Shown: positions 1 to 6,564, counted from the first letter of the stretch. The stretch: DNA of 8,503 nt from Parvibaculum sp964560165 (GCA_964560165.1 CAZLLB010000144.1:1-8503); one strand, 5' to 3'. Program-made: numbers and translations. The notes: a model not told the origin generated them from the sequence alone.

Positions 1-219
1 GCCCAGCGCCATCAGCACGGCATATTTGTTCGGGAAATAGCGATAGAGCGTCGGCACCTTGACGCCCGCTTCCGCCGCGATGAGGTTCGTTGAGATGCGT
101 TCGACGCCGATCTCGCTCAGCAGTCGCGTCGTGACGTCAAGAATGCGCTCATAGGTTTCGACGGCCCGTTTCTGGCGCGGCGTGCGCTTGATGGCGAGAT
201 CTACGGGTTCGCCAGTCAT
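1..219 (-). CDS. TetR/AcrR-family transcriptional regulator, N-terminal part (cut by window edge)
   Basis: The minus strand is open from an ATG at 219 to the window edge, giving 73 residues. Residues from about 22 to 72 form a TetR-type DNA-binding domain: a first helix around ERILDVTTRLLSEIG, then the helix-turn-helix IAAEAGVKVPTLYRYFPNKY, with the typical TLYRYF recognition-helix and turn signature. The C-terminal ligand-binding and dimerisation domain lies outside the window, so the effector cannot be guessed. The ATG is 5 bases past the ubiG stop, so the gene is probably translated from the ubiG transcript; its ribosome binding site is weak (GAGC). The first 13 or so residues precede the conserved domain and are ordinary for the family. 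Family assignment is firm; target and ligand are unknown. Confidence 0.88.
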   Translation of the reverse strand, partial: MTGEPVDLAIKRTPRQKRAVETYERILDVTTRLLSEIGVERISTNLIAAEAGVKVPTLYRYFPNKYAVLMALG

Positions 220-224
220 GCTGC

Positions 225-998
225 TCAATCCGCTTCGGGTTTTGCCGCCAGCGCCATGTAGTTGACGCCGGTGTCGCGACTCAAGGACCAGGTGTCGAGT
301 AGTGGATTATAGGCGACGCCAGTTGTCTCCGTGACGTTTAACCCTGCTACCGCAAGGCCCGCCTTCATTTCGGCGGGGGTAACGAATTTCGACCAGTCAT
401 GCGTGCCGACGGGAAGCCAGCGCAGGATATATTCCGCGCCGATGACGGCCAGACCCAGTGCCTTCAAGGTGCGATTGAGGGTCGCGACAAACATGATGCC
501 GCCCGGTTTCAGCATTTCGGCGCAGCATGTGAGGAAGGCCTGACGGTCGGCGACGTGTTCGATGACTTCCATGTTGAGGATGACGTCGAAGCGCTCGCCG
601 GCTTCGGCCAGAGCTTCCGCCGTGGTTGCGCGGTAGTCGATCGCCAGGCCCTGTTCGGCGGCGTGGACCTTCGCTGTGGCGATATTCTTTTCCGACGCAT
701 CGGCACCGACCATTGTGGCTCCGAGGCGGCACATGGGCTCGGTGAGCAGGCCGCCGCCGCAGCCTATATCGAGAAAGCGCAAGCCCTTGAAGGGGCGCAT
801 GGCCTTGGGGTCACGGTCATAACGGGCAGCCACGCGCTCTTTGACGAAGGAGAGCCGGGTCGGGTTGAATTTATGCAGCGGGCGGAACTTCCCCGCCGGA
901 TCCCACCATTCCGCCGCCATGGCAGAGAAACGGGCGACCTCCTGGGGGTCAACCGTGTCGATTGTGGGGCTGAAGCCCGGTCTTGGGGCGGTGCTCAT
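225..998 (-). CDS. ubiG: Ubiquinone biosynthesis 3-O-methyltransferase UbiG
   Basis: This is a 257-residue class I SAM-dependent methyltransferase, close to the usual UbiG length. In E. coli the family methylates a ring hydroxyl at two steps of ubiquinone synthesis (2-polyprenyl-6-hydroxyphenol and 3-demethylubiquinol). The UbiG-specific N-terminus is clear: VARFSAMAAEWWDPAGKF (21-38) followed by RPLHKFNPTRL (39-49). SAM-binding motif I is LDIGCGGGLL (76-85), the acidic residue ending strand 2 is in VGAD (97-100), and NMEVIEHV (142-149) is the characteristic post-II motif. KPGG (164-167) follows, and the C-terminus keeps THDWSKFVTP (199-208). The ATG at 998 fits the family N-terminus; a purine-rich AAAGGGA lies about 12 bases upstream, slightly far. 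It is transcribed divergently from lysC and leads into the TetR gene. No key residue is missing. Confidence 0.95.
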   Translation of the reverse strand: MSTAPRPGFSPTIDTVDPQEVARFSAMAAEWWDPAGKFRPLHKFNPTRLSFVKERVAARYDRDPKAMRPFKGLRFLDIGCGGGLLTEPMCRLGATMVGADASEKNIATAKVHAAEQGLAIDYRATTAEALAEAGERFDVILNMEVIEHVADRQAFLTCCAEMLKPGGIMFVATLNRTLKALGLAVIGAEYILRWLPVGTHDWSKFVTPAEMKAGLAVAGLNVTETTGVAYNPLLDTWSLSRDTGVNYMALAAKPEAD

Positions 999-1054
999 GC
1001 TCGAATCGCATCCCTTTACGCATGCGTCAACACGGATCGGCGCGAATCCCGGCC

Positions 1055-1074
1055 CACCGGTTGCGGGGCCGGTG
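1055..1074. repeat. 6-base inverted repeat in the ubiG/lysC gap
   Basis: CACCGG (1055-1060) is repeated in inverted form as CCGGTG (1069-1074) around an 8-base centre. GG at 1051-1052 could extend the pairing with CC at 1075-1076 past a two-base bulge. It could be an operator for a dimeric regulator (the neighbouring TetR protein is one candidate) or an RNA hairpin. The area is GC-rich, so chance is a real alternative. Confidence 0.3.
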
Positions 1075-1173
1075 CCATCCGAGTATGTATCGCGGCATAT
1101 GATATAGGGCGTCCAAAGGCTCCTGGTCCAGCCGGGCCGGGTTGCCCGTGTGCCGTGTGCGTTAATGAAGAAG

Positions 1174-1187
1174 GCCTTCGCGAAGGC
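1174..1187. repeat. Perfect 14-base palindrome upstream of lysC
   Basis: GCCTTCGCGAAGGC is a perfect palindrome that ends 7 bases before the lysC Shine-Dalgarno sequence (AGGAAA, 1195-1200). As DNA it could be an operator. As RNA it could form a 5-bp stem with a CGCG loop beside the ribosome binding site and affect translation. The structure is seen directly; any function is inferred. Confidence 0.45.
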
Positions 1188-1207
1188 TTCAAACAGGAAA
1201 TTTCCCT

Positions 1208-2476
1208 ATGGCCAGACTGGTCATGAAGTTCGGCGGCACTTCGGTGGCCAACGTAGAGCGGATCCGCAATGTCGCGCGCCACGTCAAACGCGAGACAGAT
1301 GCGGGCCATCAGGTTGCCGTCGTCGTCTCGGCCATGTCGGGCAAGACCAACGAACTCGTCGGCTGGGCGCGCGAGATCGCGCCGCTGCATGACGCGCGCG
1401 AATATGATTCGATCGTCGCCTCGGGCGAGCAGGTGACGTCTGGCCTTCTCGCCATCGAGTTGCAGCGCCTTGGCGTTTCGGCACGCTCCTGGCTCGGCTG
1501 GCAAATTCCGATCCGCACGGATAATGCCCATGGTGCGGCCCGGATCGTCGATATCGACGGCAGCGAACTCATCGAGCGTTTCGAGCGCGGCGAGGTTGCT
1601 GTGATCGCCGGATTTCAGGGGTTGGCACCCGACAACAGAATCACGACGCTCGGACGTGGCGGTTCTGATACGAGCGCGGTCGCCATTGCCGCCGCCGTGA
1701 AGGCCGATCTTTGCGACATTTATACGGACGTCGATGGCGTCTATACGACGGACCCGCGCATCGTTGCGAAGGCCCGAAAGCTTGATAGGATCAGTTACGA
1801 GGAAATGCTGGAAATGGCGTCGCTTGGCGCCAAGGTGCTCCAGACCCGTTCAGTCGAACTGGCCATGGTTCATCGAGTGCGCCTTCAGGTTCGCTCGAGC
1901 TTCGACGCGCCCGATGCCGCGCCGAGCTGCCTGGCGAAAGACGGGTCAACAAGCATCTATCCCGGCACCCTTGTTTGCGACGAGGACGAAATCGTGGAAC
2001 AGCAGATCGTTAGCGGCATCGCTTATTCGAAAGACGAGGCTAAGGTCACGCTCGTCAGGGTCGAGGACAAGCCCGGCGTCGCCGCGCGTGTCTTCGGGCC
2101 GCTGGCGGATGCTTCGATCAACGTCGATATGATTATCCAGAACCTTTCCGATGACGGGAAGAGCACCGACATCACGTTTACCGTGCCGCAGGCCGAGCTT
2201 GCCCGCGCTGAAGATGTGATCCGCAAGGCGCAGTCCGATCTCGTATTCAAGGAGATCAAGACCGATACGAACGTGATCAAGATCTCGGTCATCGGCATCG
2301 GCATGCGCAGCCATTCGGGCGTTGCCAAGACGATGTTCCAGACGCTTGCCGAAAAAGGCATCAACATCCTCGCTATCACGACGAGTGAGATCAAGGTGAG
2401 CGTGTTGATCGCATCGGAATATACTGAGCTGGCGGTGCGCGCCTTGCACACGGCTTATGGGCTCGACGGCGAATAG
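1208..2476 (+). CDS. lysC: Aspartate kinase LysC
   Basis: This 422-residue monofunctional aspartokinase phosphorylates L-aspartate with ATP, the first committed step to lysine/diaminopimelate, threonine and methionine. The kinase domain opens with KFGGTSV (7-13), which binds ATP and substrate, and continues through GEQVT (73-77), GFQG (135-138), LGRGGSDTSA (148-157) and YTDVDGVYTTDPR (172-184). EEMLEMASLGAKVLQTRSVE (198-217) follows. Two C-terminal ACT domains (about 277-345 and 357-420) carry VEDKPGVAARVF and GMRSHSGVA...TTSEIKVSVLI and should mediate allosteric feedback, most likely by lysine and/or threonine; the effector cannot be read from sequence. There is no homoserine dehydrogenase fusion. 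The ATG at 1208 has AGGAAA 7 bases upstream and starts directly at the conserved N-terminus. Lysine and diaminopimelate supply ties it to wall synthesis. Confidence 0.96.
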   Translation: MARLVMKFGGTSVANVERIRNVARHVKRETDAGHQVAVVVSAMSGKTNELVGWAREIAPLHDAREYDSIVASGEQVTSGLLAIELQRLGVSARSWLGWQIPIRTDNAHGAARIVDIDGSELIERFERGEVAVIAGFQGLAPDNRITTLGRGGSDTSAVAIAAAVKADLCDIYTDVDGVYTTDPRIVAKARKLDRISYEEMLEMASLGAKVLQTRSVELAMVHRVRLQVRSSFDAPDAAPSCLAKDGSTSIYPGTLVCDEDEIVEQQIVSGIAYSKDEAKVTLVRVEDKPGVAARVFGPLADASINVDMIIQNLSDDGKSTDITFTVPQAELARAEDVIRKAQSDLVFKEIKTDTNVIKISVIGIGMRSHSGVAKTMFQTLAEKGINILAITTSEIKVSVLIASEYTELAVRALHTAYGLDGE

Positions 2477-2518
2477 TGGAGATCGTGTGATCATTGGGCT
2501 GACCTCTTACTCCGCGAT

Positions 2519-2547
2519 GCAGGTGTCTCGCCGTAAGCGAGGCCTGC
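2519..2547 (+). other. Strong hairpin in the lysC-ptsP spacer
   Basis: GCAGG (2519-2523) pairs with CCTGC (2543-2547), and CTCGC (2527-2531) pairs with GCGAG (2537-2541) around the loop CGTAA. T2526 can also wobble-pair with G2542, giving about 11 bp in all with a two-base bulge. Only TGCTTT follows, so a classical intrinsic terminator is doubtful. It may be a weak terminator, an attenuator, or an RNA-stabilising or processing element between lysC and ptsP, which otherwise look like one transcript with a 102-base spacer. Confidence 0.5.
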
Positions 2548-2578
2548 TGCTTTGCGTCGTCGAGAGGGATTTGAGCTG

Positions 2579-4849
2579 ATGGCGGGCGCCGTCGGTGGCC
2601 CGCGCGTCCTGCTTCGCCGCTTGCGCGAGGTCATGGCGGAACCGGAGGCGGCGCAAAAGCGGCTCGACAAGATCGTCGTTCTGATTGCCTCCAATATGGT
2701 CGCCGAAGTGTGCTCGGTCTATCTGATGCGGCCGACGCAGGAGCTTGAACTTTTCGCAACAGAAGGCCTGAAGCACACAGCCGTTCACAAGACGCGGCTC
2801 CGTGTCGGGGAAGGTCTGATCGGCGACATTGCCGCTCATGCGCGGCCGCTCAATCTGGCCGATGCACAATCGCATCCGGGATTTGCCTACCGTCCTGAAA
2901 CCGGCGAAGAGGTCTATAAGTCGCTGATGGGCGTGCCCGTGTTGCGCTCGGGTCGCGTCGTCGGTGTGCTGTCGGTACAGAACCGCACCAAGCGCAATTA
3001 CACTGAGGAAGAAGTCGAGGCGCTGGAAACGGTCGCGATGGTGCTGGCCGAGGTTGTGGCGTCAGGCGACCTCATCAATCTGTCGGAACTTGACGGCCCC
3101 ACGCAGACGACACGCCGCCCTGTTCACATCACCGCATTGTCCTTTGCCGAGGGCATCGCGCTTGGTCATGCGGTGCTGCATGAGCCGCGCGTTCATGTGA
3201 CCCGGCTGATCGCTGAAGACGTCGATGTCGAACTGAACCGCCTTGAACAATCGGTCTATGAGTTGCGCGGTTCGATCGACGACATGCTCGAGACCGAAGA
3301 TCTGAGCCATGCGGGCGATCATCGCGAGGTGCTGCAGGCCTATCGCATGTTCGCCAATGATCGCGGCTGGCTTCAGCGGATGACGGAGGCAGTGCATACC
3401 GGTCTGACCGCCGAGGCTGCGGTCGAGCGCGTTCAGAACGATACGCGGGCAAGGCTGCAACGCGCCGCCGATCCGTATCTGCGCGACCGTCTGCATGATT
3501 TTGACGATCTGGCGAACCGTTTGTTACGTCAGCTTACCGGCGTCAAATTGTCGTCGGCGAGCGGCAATCTGCCCAATGACGCGATCCTGATCGCCCGCAA
3601 CATGGGCCCGGCCGAGCTTCTCGACTACGACAAGGAGCGGCTGCGCGGATTGGTGCTCGAAGAAGGCGCACAGAACGCGCATGTCTCGATCGTGGCGCGC
3701 GCGCTCGGCATTGCCACTGTCGGGCGCTCGGACGCTGTCCTCGATCACATCGACACGGGCGACGCGATCATCGTCGATGGCGATGCGGGCGAGGTTTATA
3801 TCCGCCCGTCGCAGGACATTATCGACGCCTATTCGGAGAAGGCGCGTTTTCGGGCGCGCAAGCAGGAGCAATACAGGGCCATTCGCCACGAGCCTTCGGT
3901 TTCGCTCGATGGTGAAAAAGTAGCGCTCTACGTCAATGCCGGGCTTCAGGTTGATTTGCAGCATGTGCATGAATCGGGCGCTGAAGGCATCGGGCTTTTT
4001 CGTACCGAGTTGCAGTTCATGGTGGCAGCGAAACTGCCGAGCCTGACGGATCAGGTCGAGCTTTATTCTGCCGTGCTTGATGCGGCGGGCGACAAGCCGA
4101 CGGTTTTTCGTACGCTCGATATCGGCGGCGATAAAATGTTGCCCTATATGGATATTTCGGCGCTCAAGGAAGAAAATCCGGCGCTGGGTTGGCGCGCCAT
4201 CCGCATCGGCCTTGATCGTCCCGCATTGCTGCGCCACCAGTTGCGCGCTCTGCTGACGGCTGCGGCAGGTCGCTCCTTGCGCATCATGTTTCCGATGGTT
4301 GCGGAAGTCGCCGAGTTCAAGAAAGCACGGGGGCTGGTCGATAAGGAATTGGCGCGGCTTGAAAAATTCGGCAAGCCGAAGCCTGCGCAACTTGAAATCG
4401 GCACCATGCTTGAAGTGCCCTCGCTCGTCTGGCAGCTCGACACGCTGTTGCCCTTTGTCGATTTCGTCAGTGTGGGGAGCAATGATCTGATGCAATTCTT
4501 ATTTGCGTCGGATCGCGGCAATCCGCGTGTCGCCAACCGTTATGATCTTCTCAGCCCTGCCGTGTTGAGTTTCCTGCGCTTCATCATCGTCAAATGCCGC
4601 GCACATGATGTGCCTGTGACGCTATGCGGGGAGATGTCGGGCAAGCCGCTCGAAGCGATGGCGCTGGTCGGCGTCGGTTTCCGCCGCATCTCCATGTCTC
4701 CGGCGGCGATTGGGCCTGTCAAAATGATGGTTCGCTCGCTCCCCGTGCAGACGCTGGAGGCCTATATGGAGGGGCTTTACGGGCTCTCCGATCAGAGCGT
4801 GCGTGAGCAGCTGCGCACCTTCGCCGAGGATCATTCCGTCATCGTCTAA
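2579..4849 (+). CDS. ptsP: PEP-protein phosphotransferase of the nitrogen PTS (Enzyme I-Ntr, PtsP)
   Basis: This 756-residue enzyme should autophosphorylate from phosphoenolpyruvate and pass the phosphate to the HPr-like protein NPr (PtsO), which feeds EIIA-Ntr. It is cytoplasmic. Domain order: a GAF sensor domain (about 20-165, with VGEGLIG and LMGVPV), the PEP-utiliser N-terminal domain (about 180-305), the swivelling phosphohistidine domain with H368 in AQNAHVSIVARALG, and the PEP-binding TIM barrel (about 440-725). Visible active-site elements are GLFRTE (R475), RTLDIGGDK (R511 onward), FPMVAEV (571-577), the Mg ligand E612 in MLEVP, SNDL (634-637), R646 and the catalytic C683 in LCGEMSG. 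I chose ATG 2579 because GAGAGGGA lies 9 bases upstream and homologues begin near this GGPRVLLRRLREVM sequence; a TTG at 2552 would add nine residues. Known family members sense glutamine through GAF. The NPr and EIIA-Ntr genes are not in the window. Confidence 0.95.
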   Translation: MAGAVGGPRVLLRRLREVMAEPEAAQKRLDKIVVLIASNMVAEVCSVYLMRPTQELELFATEGLKHTAVHKTRLRVGEGLIGDIAAHARPLNLADAQSHPGFAYRPETGEEVYKSLMGVPVLRSGRVVGVLSVQNRTKRNYTEEEVEALETVAMVLAEVVASGDLINLSELDGPTQTTRRPVHITALSFAEGIALGHAVLHEPRVHVTRLIAEDVDVELNRLEQSVYELRGSIDDMLETEDLSHAGDHREVLQAYRMFANDRGWLQRMTEAVHTGLTAEAAVERVQNDTRARLQRAADPYLRDRLHDFDDLANRLLRQLTGVKLSSASGNLPNDAILIARNMGPAELLDYDKERLRGLVLEEGAQNAHVSIVARALGIATVGRSDAVLDHIDTGDAIIVDGDAGEVYIRPSQDIIDAYSEKARFRARKQEQYRAIRHEPSVSLDGEKVALYVNAGLQVDLQHVHESGAEGIGLFRTELQFMVAAKLPSLTDQVELYSAVLDAAGDKPTVFRTLDIGGDKMLPYMDISALKEENPALGWRAIRIGLDRPALLRHQLRALLTAAAGRSLRIMFPMVAEVAEFKKARGLVDKELARLEKFGKPKPAQLEIGTMLEVPSLVWQLDTLLPFVDFVSVGSNDLMQFLFASDRGNPRVANRYDLLSPAVLSFLRFIIVKCRAHDVPVTLCGEMSGKPLEAMALVGVGFRRISMSPAAIGPVKMMVRSLPVQTLEAYMEGLYGLSDQSVREQLRTFAEDHSVIV

Positions 4850-4854
4850 CGAGT

Positions 4855-4870
4855 GGGCCAGTGCGGGCCC
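4855..4870 (+). other. Short GC-rich hairpin after ptsP
   Basis: GGGCC (4855-4859) pairs with GGCCC (4866-4870) around AGTGCG, starting 5 bases after the ptsP stop. No U-tract follows, so it is not a good intrinsic terminator. It could end or protect the ptsP message, but five pairs in GC-rich DNA is weak evidence. Confidence 0.25.
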
Positions 4871-4930
4871 TGCGGAGCGCGGCGGCGGATTGGTCGATTC
4901 TGGCACGTACGGATCAATCTATAGTTGCGA

Positions 4931-4958
4931 TTGTTCAACACTTTTGGTTTATTCTAAT
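4931..4958 (+). promoter_or_regulatory. Candidate sigma-70-type promoter for the rodZ-type gene
   Basis: TTGTTC (4931-4936) and TCTAAT (4953-4958, five of six consensus bases) are 16 bases apart in the lowest-GC stretch of the gap. An alternative -10 is TATTCT (4950-4955). The predicted start of transcription is near 4965, leaving a leader of about 215 bases before ATG 5182. Placement is by eye only. Confidence 0.4.
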
Positions 4959-4965
4959 TACAGGA

Positions 4966-4986
4966 CCGCATCGCAGGGGTATGCGG
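4966..4986 (+). other. Inverted repeat at the predicted 5' end of the rodZ leader
   Basis: CCGCAT (4966-4971) and ATGCGG (4981-4986) are perfect inverted copies around a 9-base centre. They lie just past the predicted transcription start near 4965, so they could be a 5'-terminal RNA hairpin or an operator overlapping the start site. Confidence 0.35.
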
Positions 4987-5071
4987 ATCTGGCAGAATTT
5001 ATAGGCGTAAACATCGACTTAAGCCGGATCGCTCAAAGCAGGGCGCGAAGGCTGCCAAATGGGGATCGGAC

Positions 5072-5080
5072 TTATCCACA
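5072..5080 (+). promoter_or_regulatory. Perfect DnaA box
   Basis: TTATCCACA matches the high-affinity DnaA-binding consensus TTATNCACA exactly. It lies about 110 bases past the predicted promoter and about 100 bases before the preferred rodZ start. I saw no second exact copy in this gap, so it is not an origin-like cluster; a regulatory site or chance are the alternatives. Confidence 0.5.
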
Positions 5081-5181
5081 AGTTCGATTCTTCGCCGGCT
5101 CGTTGGCGGTCGTTCAAGCGATCGCTCGGTGCCAGTCATTCGGTGGCGGTCGGTGTCTTGGTTACGCCAAGCGGTGAAGCA

Positions 5182-6402
5182 ATGGGGACGGCTCAGCCCG
5201 GGGAAGATCCCACGACGATGACGAATGTAGCGAAGCTCGAGACCGAGGACAGGTCAGAGTCACGCCGGCGGTTACACCTCCGTGATATTACAAATGAACT
5301 TCCCGCCGCCTCGAACGAGACGGCTGGCTCCGATCTTCGCCTTGCGCGCGAGCGCCGGGGTGAGGATTTGCGCGCCATATCTCAGGCGCTGCGCATTCGT
5401 CGCGAACAGCTTGAGGCGCTGGAGGAGAGCCGCTACGGCGATTTGCCGGGCCGCGCCTATGCCGTGGGTTTCGTACGGTCCTATGCCGAATATCTCGGCC
5501 TCGACAGCACGCATATTGTGGATCGCTACAAACTCGAGATCGATCGCGAGGAAAAAGCGAAGGAAGACCTCGTTTTTCCCAAGCTCTCCGAGCAAACGCG
5601 CCTGCCGCGCGGCACTTTTCTGATCATCGCGCTCGTGGTTGTCGCCGGTATTTATGGTGGATACCTGCTGACCCGCTCCGCCGACCGGATGATGGCCGAG
5701 CGCGTTCCGCCGGTTCCGGCGCGCATTGAGGCGCGGATGGCCAGCGTCGATGCGCCCGATGAGCGCCCGGTTGGGCTGAGCGGTGATCCGGCTTCCGCCG
5801 CCACGCGCCCCAACAGCAATGCGACCGCCGCGCAGGTATTGGGCGCGGGAGCGCCAGCCGATCCGGCCAGCGTCTATGCCGTGCCGCCGCCGGTTCAGAC
5901 CCCTGCCGAGCCTGCGGGCCAGGGCACCGAAATCGCCGCGCTGGCGGCGCCACAAGCCAGCGACATGCTGAGCGTCGCCGCGCCTGAAGCGCCAGCCGTG
6001 GCACCCGCTTTGCCGCCGATTGCGCAGGGACAGGCTTTTGGCGCTGAGAACGTCGATGGCCGTGTGGTCATCCGGGCGCGCAAGAACGACGCCTGGATTC
6101 GTGTCGAAGATGCGCAGGGCCATGTTCTGATCGAGCGTATTCTCGCGGCGGGCGATACCTATCGCGCGCCGAACCAGGCGGGGGTCATTCTGGTCGCCCG
6201 TGACGCCAGCGCCTTTGAGCTTCTGGTCGATAACGCCTCGCTTGGTCTTGCGGGGCCGCCGACCCTCGTTCTGACCGGCAAGTCGATCGACCCTGCGGAT
6301 CTGATCGCCGCCATGCCCCATCCTTTGCCCGTTCCGACCGATGAAGCGGCTGCGGCGACGGTGGCCGCACCGCAAGTCGTGACGCCGGGCGCGGTTCAGT
6401 AG
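5182..6402 (+). CDS. rodZ: RodZ-type cytoskeletal membrane protein (HTH_25, TM, DUF4115)
   Basis: From ATG 5182 this is a 406-residue, probably single-pass inner-membrane protein. The order is a cytoplasmic Xre-like helix-turn-helix (about 50-107: SDLRLARERRGEDL, LRIRREQLEALEE, DLPGRAYAVGFVRSYAEYL), a charged stretch, one membrane segment (about 145-163), an Ala/Pro-rich periplasmic linker (about 171-287), and a DUF4115 domain (about 292-366, RKNDAWIRVED...LVDN). That is RodZ architecture; RodZ binds MreB through its HTH and organises lateral wall growth. The next gene is ispG, and in E. coli rodZ also sits directly before ispG. Start choice: 5182 has GGTGA at a good spacing. ATG 5059 (preceded by GAAGG) would add 41 residues lacking family character, and ATG 5218 would give 394. 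A pure DNA-binding role is less likely given the membrane anchor. The family is sure; the start is not. Confidence 0.85.
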   Translation: MGTAQPGEDPTTMTNVAKLETEDRSESRRRLHLRDITNELPAASNETAGSDLRLARERRGEDLRAISQALRIRREQLEALEESRYGDLPGRAYAVGFVRSYAEYLGLDSTHIVDRYKLEIDREEKAKEDLVFPKLSEQTRLPRGTFLIIALVVVAGIYGGYLLTRSADRMMAERVPPVPARIEARMASVDAPDERPVGLSGDPASAATRPNSNATAAQVLGAGAPADPASVYAVPPPVQTPAEPAGQGTEIAALAAPQASDMLSVAAPEAPAVAPALPPIAQGQAFGAENVDGRVVIRARKNDAWIRVEDAQGHVLIERILAAGDTYRAPNQAGVILVARDASAFELLVDNASLGLAGPPTLVLTGKSIDPADLIAAMPHPLPVPTDEAAAATVAAPQVVTPGAVQ

Positions 6403-6496
6403 GCTCTAAATCAGCTAAGTTTCAGCAGCTTTGCCAGTTTCCGCAGGAACTCGTGGGAGCCCGCTTCTGCGTGGGGCGGGGCGAATTTACCCGTGA

Positions 6497-6512
6497 GCGG
6501 CTAAAAAGCCGC
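6497..6512 (+). other. Perfect 6-bp stem with AAAA loop upstream of ispG
   Basis: GCGGCT (6497-6502) and AGCCGC (6507-6512) form a perfect stem with a tetraloop, about 95 bases after the rodZ stop. What follows (ATGAAACCTAGTCTTTCTTA) is pyrimidine-rich only after about 12 bases, so it is at best a poor terminator for rodZ. It lies upstream of the candidate ispG promoter, so it could be rodZ 3'-end structure or an operator. Confidence 0.4.
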
Positions 6513-6554
6513 ATGAAACCTAGTCTTTCTTACCCTTCGCTTGTGTTTAAATTC

Positions 6555-6564
6555 TGCTATGAAT
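6555..6564 (+). promoter_or_regulatory. Candidate extended -10 promoter for ispG
   Basis: TGCTATGAAT has the TGn extension in front of TATGAA, in an AT-rich stretch (6541-6576) 44 bases before the ispG ATG. No matching -35 is evident, which extended -10 promoters can tolerate. A second AT-rich hexamer, TATAAA, lies at 6571-6576. This suggests ispG may have its own promoter besides any read-through from rodZ. Confidence 0.35.

Larger units (their letters stand above)
999..1207. promoter_or_regulatory. Divergent intergenic region between ubiG and lysC
   Basis: This 209-base gap must carry the promoters of both ubiG (leftward) and lysC (rightward). For lysC, a -10-like TATGAT lies at 1098-1103 without a good -35, and TTGCGG (1061-1066) is 17 bases from a poorer TATGTA (1084-1089). 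For ubiG, TTGACG reads on the minus strand at 1030-1025, but a 17-base spacing would put transcription at or past the start codon. The gap also holds two inverted repeats and two GANTC motifs (1003-1007, 1044-1048). I see no leader peptide, no T-box and no lysine-riboswitch core. Promoter positions are guesses. Confidence 0.4.
4850..5181. promoter_or_regulatory. Long regulatory gap between ptsP and the rodZ-type gene
   Basis: About 330 bases carry no convincing gene under the preferred rodZ start. The middle (about 4915-4960) is clearly lower in GC than its surroundings and promoter-like. The gap also holds a leader hairpin (4966-4986), a perfect DnaA box (5072-5080), two GANTC motifs (4896-4900, 5086-5090), the 10-base palindrome AGCGATCGCT (5117-5126), and GGCGGTCG repeated exactly 40 bases apart (5105-5112, 5145-5152). 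Bases 5059-5181 are open in the rodZ frame, so part may instead encode an N-terminal extension. Confidence 0.55.

Noticed and set aside
999..1207. Lysine riboswitch or leader peptide upstream of lysC
   Set aside because: No conserved lysine-riboswitch core and no short lysine- or threonine-rich reading frame with a terminator/antiterminator pair is visible.
399..1226. 275-codon plus-strand reading frame opposite ubiG
   Set aside because: It is antisense to a clearly recognised ubiG, runs into lysC in another frame, and its translation shows no domain. High GC keeps antisense frames open.
2552..2578. TTG start adding nine residues to PtsP
   Set aside because: The ATG at 2579 has GAGAGGGA at 9 bases and matches the family N-terminus. 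The added residues are translated from the ribosome binding site itself.
3524..4495. 323-codon minus-strand reading frame inside ptsP
   Set aside because: It lies wholly over the conserved catalytic half of ptsP and its translation looks like the antisense of that gene.
4803..5177. Possible 124-residue protein after ptsP
   Set aside because: It starts inside ptsP in another frame, crosses the low-GC promoter-like stretch, has no good ribosome binding site and no family resemblance.
4850..5181. Replication origin
   Set aside because: Only one DnaA box is present, with no cluster, no long AT-rich unwinding region and no typical origin neighbour genes.
5272..6375. 367-codon minus-strand reading frame opposite the rodZ-type gene
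   Set aside because: It mirrors the coding strand, is Arg/Gly/His-rich without a recognisable motif, and conflicts with a well-supported gene.
6459..6482. GC-rich hairpin as the rodZ terminator
   Set aside because: Only five pairs (CCCGC with GCGGG), an 11-base loop and no T-run; G-rich composition explains it.
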